The notes under the pieces: model-generated
What the model was told of the DNA's origin: nothing
Databases searched by the model: none
What the model saw: the letters and a program-made list of their open reading frames with translations, nothing else
Position numbers and translations under genes: made by a program
Shown: one piece after another, positions 58,633 through 64,000 of the stretch
Layout of the letters: every line of letters starts with the position of its first letter
How positions within the stretch are numbered: the stretch's first letter is position 1
Source: Nocardioides sp. Root140
GTDB taxonomy: Bacteria > Actinomycetota > Actinomycetes > Propionibacteriales > Nocardioidaceae
Assembly (NCBI RefSeq): GCF_001426745.1
Contig: NZ_LMFI01000001.1
Location: forward strand, 596,000 to 659,999
Length of the DNA stretch: 64,000 bases
Direction of reading: 5' to 3'

Positions 58633-59646
58633 ATGGCACGCAGCACGAGAAGGTCGTTGGCAGGATCCGCTGCGGCTGCCGCGAAGAAGGTCATCTCCCG
58701 CAAGCCCAAGGGCGCCTCGGCCACCGCTGAGCCCGCCAAGAAGTCCGCGCCGGCCAAGAAGGCTTCCTCCAAGCCCACCGCGAAGAAGGCTCCGGCTGCG
58801 AAGAAGGCCGTGAAGGCGCCCGCCAAGAAGGCCGCCGCCAGCAAGGCTCCCGCGGCGAAGAAGGCCGTGAAGGCGCCCGCCAAGAAGGCCGCCGCCAAGA
58901 AGAGCGCTCCCGCGGTCAAGGCGCCTGCCAAGAAGGCCCCGGCCAAGAAGAGCGCTGCGAAGAAGACCGCGGCTGCGCATTCTGCTGCGAAGAAGGCGCC
59001 GACCAAGAAGACTGCTGCCAAGAAGGCCCCCGCGACGCCGGCACCTGCCAAGAAGGCGCCTGCAAAGAAGGGGCCGGCCAAGAAGACTGCTGCCGCCACC
59101 AAGGCGCCTGCCAAGAAGACCACGACCTCGAAGACCACGACCAAGAAGGCGGAGCCCGTGAAGAAGGTGGCTGCAGCCACGTCAACGACTGCGAAGAAGA
59201 CCGTGCCGGCCCAGAAGCGCCCCGCCAAGAAGGCAGCCGCGGCGAAGGGTCGCTCGGCACTGGCCGTGCGCGACGACGAGACCGCCTGGACCAAGGCCGA
59301 GCTCAACGAGGTCCTCACCGACCTCAACGAGCACGCCGACCGTCTGCGCGAGGAGCTGCGCGAGCAGGAGGAGGAGCTGGCCGGCCTGATGAGGGACGCC
59401 GGCGACGGTGCCGGCCACGACCAGGCCGACATGGGCGCCACCAGCTTCGAGCGCGACCACGAGCTGACTGTCGTCGCCAACGCCCGCGAGATGCTGGCCC
59501 AGATCGAGCGGGCCCTGGGACGCATTGACGACGGCACCTACGGCGTCTGTGAGTCGTGCGGCAACCCCATCGGCAAGATGAGGCTGATGGCCTTCCCGCG
59601 TGCGACACTGTGCATGTCATGCAAGCAGCGCGAGGAACGTCGCTGA
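58633..59646 (+). CDS. TraR/DksA-type zinc finger protein with long Lys/Ala-rich N-terminal tail
   Basis: 337 residues. Residues 1 to about 215 are a histone-H1-like low-complexity tail built from AKKAPAKK-type repeats. From about 220 the sequence becomes a DksA/TraR-like coiled coil (TKAELNEVLTDLNEHADRLREEL...) and ends in a C4 zinc finger, [25 protein letters not shown]. The finger domain resembles secondary-channel regulators of RNA polymerase; the basic tail should bind DNA or RNA. Directly upstream of lspA. Confidence 0.88.
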   Translation: MARSTRRSLAGSAAAAAKKVISRKPKGASATAEPAKKSAPAKKASSKPTAKKAPAAKKAVKAPAKKAAASKAPAAKKAVKAPAKKAAAKKSAPAVKAPAKKAPAKKSAAKKTAAAHSAAKKAPTKKTAAKKAPATPAPAKKAPAKKGPAKKTAAATKAPAKKTTTSKTTTKKAEPVKKVAAATSTTAKKTVPAQKRPAKKAAAAKGRSALAVRDDETAWTKAELNEVLTDLNEHADRLREELREQEEELAGLMRDAGDGAGHDQADMGATSFERDHELTVVANAREMLAQIERALGRIDDGTYGVCESCGNPIGKMRLMAFPRATLCMSCKQREERR

Positions 59647-60173
59647 ACACCAGCGATACACCGGTCTCCGGAACAGTCGACCACTCCCGTCGTACCCGCT
59701 CCCTGCAGATCTTCTGGGGCGTCGGCCTCATCGGTTTCCTGGCCGATCTGCTCAGCAAGAACTGGGCGCTCGAGTCGCTGGAGGGTCGTGGCCGCGTCGA
59801 CGTGGTCGGTGACCTCTTCGGCTTCCGGCTGACCCGCAACCCCGGCGCCGCGTTCAGCACCGGTACGGCGTTCACCGAGGCGCTGACCGTCTTCGCGATG
59901 CTTGCCGTGTGCGTCGTCGTGTTCCTCTCGTTCCGGGTGCGCAGCACCGGCTGGGCGCTCGGGTTCGGCTTCCTGCTCGCCGGCGTGGGCGGCAACCTGG
60001 CCGACCGGCTGACCCGCGACCCCGGCGTCATGCGCGGGCACGTCATCGACTTCCTCGAGCTGCCGCACTGGCCGATCTTCAACGTCGCCGACATCCTGAT
60101 CAACCTCGCTGCGCTCACCATCATCGTGATGTCCATCCGCGGCCGACGCCTCGACGGAACCACGCATGACTGA
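59619..60173 (+). CDS. lspA: prolipoprotein signal peptidase
   Basis: Removes signal peptides from prolipoproteins (type II signal peptidase), four helices. Catalytic Asp residues in [21 protein letters not shown] and [12 protein letters not shown]; also [10 protein letters not shown]. The start is uncertain: ATG 59619 overlaps the TraR-like gene by 28 nt and lacks a ribosome site (184 aa), while CTG 59643 overlaps the stop as CTGA with GAGGA 6 nt upstream (176 aa). I list the ATG. Confidence 0.93.
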   Translation: MQAARGTSLNTSDTPVSGTVDHSRRTRSLQIFWGVGLIGFLADLLSKNWALESLEGRGRVDVVGDLFGFRLTRNPGAAFSTGTAFTEALTVFAMLAVCVVVFLSFRVRSTGWALGFGFLLAGVGGNLADRLTRDPGVMRGHVIDFLELPHWPIFNVADILINLAALTIIVMSIRGRRLDGTTHD

Positions 60174-61095
60174 GCACCGCACTGTCCTGGTCCCCGAGGG
60201 CCTGGCCGGCGAACGCGTCGACACCGCCATCGCGCGCATGTTCGGCGTCTCGCGCACCCGCGCCGCCGAGCTGATCTTCGAGGGCAACGTGCAGGTCGAC
60301 GGCGGCGAGGTCGGCAAGTCCGATCGGGTCCACCCGGGCGCCATGCTCGACGTGACCTTCCCCCGGCGTGCGGACCCTCTCCAGATCAAGGCCGAGATCG
60401 TCGAGGGCATCAAGATCATCCACGACGACGACGCCATCGTGGTGATCGACAAGCCCGTCGGAGTGGCCGTGCACCCGAGCCCCGGCTGGTCGGGCCCGAC
60501 GGTGGTCGGCCACCTGGCCGGCGCCGGCTACCGGATCGCCACCAGTGGCGCGTCCGAACGCCAGGGCATCGTGCAGCGCCTCGACGTCGGTACGTCGGGG
60601 GTCATGGTGATCTGCAAGTCGGAGCACGCCTACTCGGTGCTCAAGAACGCCTTCCGCCGCCGTACGGTCGACAAGACGTACCACGCGCTGGTGCAGGGCC
60701 ACCCCGATCCACTGACCGGCACCATCGACGCACCCATCGGACGGCACCCGAAGTCCGACTGGAAGTTCGCGGTGATGGCCGACGGCAAGCACAGCGTCAC
60801 CCACTACGAGCTCCTCGAGGCGCACCGCTTCGCCAGCCTGATGGAGATCCACCTCGAGACCGGCCGCACCCACCAGATCCGGGTGCACATGTCGGCGCTC
60901 AAGCACCCCTGCGTCGGCGACATCACCTACGGGGCGGACCCGGTGCTCGCCAAGCGTGTGGGTCTCGAACGCCAGTGGCTGCACGCCGTCAAGCTCGGCT
61001 TCGAGCACCCGGAGTCCGGCGACTACGTGACCTACGAGTCCGAGTACCCCGACGACCTGGCCGCCGCGCTCGAGGTCATCCGGGGCGCACACTGA
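60166..61095 (+). CDS. rluD: RluA family 23S rRNA pseudouridine synthase
   Basis: 309 residues. N-terminal S4 domain ([30 protein letters not shown]), catalytic motif [12 protein letters not shown] with the active Asp (usual form HRLDxxTSG), and C-terminal [22 protein letters not shown]. Probably modifies 23S rRNA, and the exact positions cannot be told. It overlaps lspA by 8 nt. A 6-bp ACCCGG/CCGGGT hairpin about 20 nt past the stop may be a weak terminator. Confidence 0.93.
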   Translation: MTEHRTVLVPEGLAGERVDTAIARMFGVSRTRAAELIFEGNVQVDGGEVGKSDRVHPGAMLDVTFPRRADPLQIKAEIVEGIKIIHDDDAIVVIDKPVGVAVHPSPGWSGPTVVGHLAGAGYRIATSGASERQGIVQRLDVGTSGVMVICKSEHAYSVLKNAFRRRTVDKTYHALVQGHPDPLTGTIDAPIGRHPKSDWKFAVMADGKHSVTHYELLEAHRFASLMEIHLETGRTHQIRVHMSALKHPCVGDITYGADPVLAKRVGLERQWLHAVKLGFEHPESGDYVTYESEYPDDLAAALEVIRGAH

Positions 61096-61156
61096 GTCCT
61101 CGGGCACGACAAAACCCGGTGACGCACCCGCACGCCGGGTGGCACAGTGCGCGGCG

Positions 61157-61921
61157 ATGACTCTCGAACTCGATGCACCCCACGTTGACCTGACCTTCCT
61201 GACCGCCCTCTCGGAGGAGCGAGCCGAGCGCCTGGTGGCCTTCCTCGCCGCCGGCCTCGACGGCACTGTCGCCGACATCGGCTGCGGCTGGGCCGAGCTC
61301 CTGCTGCGCACCCTGGAGGCGGCTCCAGGTGCCAACGGCATCGGCGTCGACCTCGACGCCGCCTCGATCGCTCACGGTGTCGAGCTCGCCGCGAAGCGCG
61401 GGCTGGCCGACCGCGTCGAGCTGGTGGCCGGCGACGCGAAGAAGGCCCTGCCGCCGCGCGCCGACGCGGTGATCTGCATCGGCGCGAGCCAGATCTGGGG
61501 ACCGCCTGTCGAGGAAGACCAGCCCCTCGACCACCGATCGGCGCTGCGGGCCCTGCGTGCGCTGCTGGAGCCGGGTGGGCGCGCGGTGTACGGCGAGGGC
61601 ATCTGGTCCACCACACCCACCGAGGCGGCGATCGCTCCGCTCGCGGGTCGCCTCGACGAGTTCGTGAAGCTGGGCGACCTGCTCGAGATCGCGGTCGAGG
61701 AGGGCTTCATGCCCGTGCAGGTCCACGAGGCGAACCAGGACGAGTTCGACGAGTTCGAGTCCGGCTACTCGGCCTGCTACGCCCGCTGGCTGGCCACGCA
61801 TCCCGCCGACCATCCCGACGCGGCCGGCGTACGCGAGCAGGCGGCGGCCCAGCGCGCGGCGTACTACGGGGGCTACCGGGGCGTCCTCGGGTTGGCCTAC
61901 CTGGCCCTCGTCGCGGTGTGA
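61157..61921 (+). CDS. class I SAM-dependent methyltransferase
   Basis: 254 residues: SAM motif I TVADIGCGWAELLLRTLEAA, acidic loop GIGVDLDAASIAHG, ADAVICIGASQIWG, and LLEPGGRAVYGEGIW. Substrate unknown. ATG 61157 is used; a GTG at 61139 would add six residues. Confidence 0.87.
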   Translation: MTLELDAPHVDLTFLTALSEERAERLVAFLAAGLDGTVADIGCGWAELLLRTLEAAPGANGIGVDLDAASIAHGVELAAKRGLADRVELVAGDAKKALPPRADAVICIGASQIWGPPVEEDQPLDHRSALRALRALLEPGGRAVYGEGIWSTTPTEAAIAPLAGRLDEFVKLGDLLEIAVEEGFMPVQVHEANQDEFDEFESGYSACYARWLATHPADHPDAAGVREQAAAQRAAYYGGYRGVLGLAYLALVAV

Positions 61922-61996
61922 CCGCCTTCATCAGTGACCAGTTCGACCAGTGACCGTGCTCCGGACCGGCGCTGCCGACCCTGCGAGGATGGACGC

Positions 61997-62713
61997 ATGT
62001 CCTCCGAGCTCACCCTGAGGCCGGCGACCGGCGACGACCTGCCCGACATCGCGCAGCTGTACCTCCGGGTGCGCGAGGCAGCGGTGCCGGCCATGCCCCC
62101 GATCGTGCACAGTGCCGACTCGGTCGTCGCCTGGGTCACCGGATGGGACCTCTCCGAACGCGACGTGTGGGTGGCCGAGCAGGACGAGCTCCTCGGGTTC
62201 AGCACCCTGACCCCCACCTGGCTCGACTCGTTGTACGTCGACCCGGGGACACAGCGCTCCGGCGTCGGCACCGCCCTCCTCGACGTGGCCAAGGGCCTGC
62301 GGCCCGACGGGTTCGCGCTGTGGGTCTTCGAGAGCAACGAGCCGGCCCGCGCGTTCTACCGCCGGCACGGCCTGGTGGAGCTGGAGGGCACGGACGGATC
62401 GGCGAACGAGGAGCGCTCGCCGGACCTGCGCATGGCCTGGTTGGGCAACGATCCGCTCGACTTCCTGAGGCGCCAAATCGATGAGGTCGACCACGACCTT
62501 GGCCTGCTGCTGGCCCGCCGGGCGGCGCTGACCTCCGCCGTCCAGGACCACAAGCCGGTCGGTGGGGCAGCCGGACGCGACCCTGTGCGCGAGCATGCGA
62601 TCGCCGAGGCCGTGGCCCTTCAGGCGCCCGCACTCGGGGTGGACCGGGTGGCCCGGATCGTGGACTCGATCATCACCGAGTCCCTGGACGCGCACGAGCG
62701 ATCCCGCGGCTGA
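61997..62713 (+). CDS. GNAT acetyltransferase fused to a chorismate mutase (AroQ) domain
   Basis: 238 residues in two parts. Residues 1-150 are a GNAT fold (LRPATGDDLPDIAQLYL, acetyl-CoA loop VDPGTQRSGVGTALLD, ARAFYRRHGLVELEG). Residues 152-238 match type II chorismate mutase: Arg158 (LRRQIDEVD), Arg174/175 (LLARR), Lys186, Asp195/Arg198/Glu199 (DPVREH), Ser224 and Glu228 (IVDSIITESL), which line up with the E. coli catalytic set, with Glu in place of Gln88. The fusion links acetyl transfer with prephenate supply or an allosteric role. Weak leaderless -10 (GAGGAT) 6 nt before ATG. Confidence 0.85.
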   Translation: MSSELTLRPATGDDLPDIAQLYLRVREAAVPAMPPIVHSADSVVAWVTGWDLSERDVWVAEQDELLGFSTLTPTWLDSLYVDPGTQRSGVGTALLDVAKGLRPDGFALWVFESNEPARAFYRRHGLVELEGTDGSANEERSPDLRMAWLGNDPLDFLRRQIDEVDHDLGLLLARRAALTSAVQDHKPVGGAAGRDPVREHAIAEAVALQAPALGVDRVARIVDSIITESLDAHERSRG

Positions 62714-62770
62714 GTCCGCGCAATCAGCGACTGTCCGTGCGCCCTGTCAGAATGCCTTCAACGGGTCACG

Positions 62771-62776
62771 TAGTCT
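62771..62776 (+). promoter_or_regulatory. candidate -10 of the dnaE1 promoter
   Basis: TAGTCT about 130 nt upstream of dnaE1, giving a long leader, unlike the leaderless genes nearby. Assignment is by hexamer only. Confidence 0.3.
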
Positions 62777-62907
62777 GGCGTCCTTCCCCCGGCCCTCGAA
62801 CAGATGCTGTGAACAAGCTCTGTGAAGAGGCGCCGTGATCGCCGCCGGGCTGCTGCCTCGGCCCGTTCGACCCTGCCCATTGCTGACTGTTGGGAGACGC
62901 TCCACCG

Positions 62908-64000
62908 ATGACGTCCGACTCCTTCGTGCACCTGCACGTGCACACCGAGTACTCCATGCTCGACGGAGCCGCGCGACTCGGTGACATGGCGGAGCGGACC
63001 GCCGAGCTCGGTATGCCGGCGATCGCGATGACCGACCACGGCAACGTCTACGGCGCCTACGACTTCTACCGCAAGGCCAAGGCCGCCGGGGTCAAGCCGA
63101 TCATCGGCATGGAGGCCTATTTCACCCCCAACATCTCGCGCTTCGAGCGCAAGGGCATCAACTTCTACGACGGCGGCTCCGACGACGTCTCGGCGCGCGG
63201 TGCCTACACGCACATGACGCTGCTCTCCGAGACCACCGAGGGCATGCACAACCTCTTCCGGCTCTCCACCGGCTCGTGGCGCGACGGGTTCTTCAAGCAG
63301 CCGCGCGCCGACCGCGAGCTCCTGCAGCAGCACGGCAAGGGCCTGATCGGCACGACCGGCTGTCCGTCCGGCGAGGTGCAGGTGCACCTGCGCTACGGCA
63401 AGTACGACGAGGCCCGCAAGGTCGCCGGGGAGTTCCAGGACATCCTCGGCAAGGAGAACTACTTCCTCGAGCTGATGGACCACGGCCTCTCCATCGAGAA
63501 CCGCGTCCGCGACGGGCTGCTCAAGCTGGCCAAGGACCTCCAGATCCCGCTGCTGGCCACCAACGACTCCCACTACGTGCGCAAGGAAGACGCGAAGAGC
63601 CAGGAGCACCTGCTCTGCATCAACTCCGGGTCCACGATGACCATCCCGGCCGGCGACGGCCCGGGCCAGCGCTTCGCGTTCAGCGGCGACGGCTACTACA
63701 TCAAGTCCCCGGCCGAGATGCGCGAGCTCTGGGAGGGCAAGTACCAACTCCGTGAGGCCTGCGACAACACCCTGCTGATCGCCGAGCGGTGCAACGTCGA
63801 GTTCACCGAGGGCAACGGCACGTTCATGCCGCGCTTCCCCTGCCCGCCCGGAGAGAACGAGGACTCCTGGCTGGTCAAGGAGGTCGAGACCGGCCTGCAG
63901 TTCCGCTACCCGAACGGCATCCCCGACGACGTCCGCAAGCAGGCCGAGTTCGAGCTCGGCGTCATCACGCAGATGGGGTTCCCGGGCTACTTCCTCGTCG
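62908..64000 (+). CDS. dnaE1: replicative DNA polymerase III alpha subunit, 5' part only
   Basis: Main replicative polymerase; 364 residues visible before the window ends. The PHP domain is intact: FVHLHVHTEYSMLDGAARLG, AIAMTDHGNVYGAYDFY, then GVKPIIGMEAYF, in contrast to DnaE2 in this window. Further seen: LIGTTGCPSGEVQVHLRYG and LLATNDSHYVRKED. In mycobacteria the intact PHP domain is the proofreading exonuclease. GGGAGACG precedes ATG 62908. Confidence 0.96.
   Translation, partial: MTSDSFVHLHVHTEYSMLDGAARLGDMAERTAELGMPAIAMTDHGNVYGAYDFYRKAKAAGVKPIIGMEAYFTPNISRFERKGINFYDGGSDDVSARGAYTHMTLLSETTEGMHNLFRLSTGSWRDGFFKQPRADRELLQQHGKGLIGTTGCPSGEVQVHLRYGKYDEARKVAGEFQDILGKENYFLELMDHGLSIENRVRDGLLKLAKDLQIPLLATNDSHYVRKEDAKSQEHLLCINSGSTMTIPAGDGPGQRFAFSGDGYYIKSPAEMRELWEGKYQLREACDNTLLIAERCNVEFTEGNGTFMPRFPCPPGENEDSWLVKEVETGLQFRYPNGIPDDVRKQAEFELGVITQMGFPGYFLV

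Overview
The window is high-GC actinobacterial chromosome. Codon use is strongly G/C at third positions, GTG starts are common, there is a TCGAAC-N4-GTTCGA LexA box, and the gene order around a division and cell wall (dcw) cluster follows the Mycobacterium tuberculosis Rv2145c-Rv2178c segment (PknL, Rv2175c, polyprenyl synthetase, MTHFR, DUF3040, MraZ through Wag31). REP-like palindromes, a SAV_6107-type HEPN gene and general gene content suggest a Propionibacteriales/Nocardioides-like organism. The genus is an inference.

Layout. 0.0-8.9 kb: on the minus strand a DAHP synthase (cut by the window edge), an SRPBCC protein, a DMT transporter, endonuclease IV, a PASTA Ser/Thr kinase and a LysM lytic transglycosylase; on the plus strand an Rv2175c-like DNA-binding protein and a barnase/barstar-type pair; then a minus-strand polyprenyl diphosphate synthase. 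9-19.6 kb: metF, a SIMPL protein, a phytoene-desaturase-like oxidoreductase, a DUF4126 protein, a SigE-family ECF sigma factor with its membrane partner, an AtoE-type transporter, a secreted HEFGH metalloprotease, ArsC-like and YbaK proteins, and a lipoprotein. 19.6-26.0 kb: an accessory block, locally less GC-rich and with poorly conserved genes (orphan McrB-N-like domain, TetR plus hydrolase, an AAA+ ATPase, lipoprotein). 26.3-33.3 kb: a LexA-boxed DNA damage module (DUF6504, HEPN, DnaE2), then a methyltransferase and DinB. 33.4-39 kb: DUF3040, a repeat-rich intergenic region, and a TgpA transglutaminase / DUF58 / MoxR operon on the minus strand. 39.3-58.4 kb: the dcw operon mraZ, small membrane gene, rsmH, ftsL-like, ftsI, murE, murF, mraY, murD, ftsW, murG, murC, ftsQ, ftsZ, pgeF, yggS-like, sepF, yggT, divIVA. 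58.6-64 kb: a Lys/Ala-tailed TraR protein, lspA, rluD-like, a methyltransferase, a GNAT-chorismate mutase fusion and the start of dnaE1.

How the genes work together. The dcw operon makes lipid II precursors (MurE, F, D, C, MraY, MurG), flips or polymerises and crosslinks them at the septum (FtsW, FtsI, FtsQ, FtsL) and positions the Z-ring and polar growth (FtsZ, SepF, DivIVA). It is tightly packed, with mostly 1-4 nt overlaps from rsmH through ftsQ. Its promoter carries 10-bp-phased TGG repeats that fit MraZ autoregulation, and the mraZ-rsmH leader resembles the actinobacterial mraW RNA motif. The second theme is DNA damage tolerance: one LexA box lies in front of DUF6504-HEPN-dnaE2, with dinB nearby. 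The dnaE2 reading frame appears to have absorbed two REP-like palindromes and a 24-nt tandem repeat. A third theme is leaderless expression: about a dozen genes have a TANNNT hexamer 6-8 nt before the start codon.
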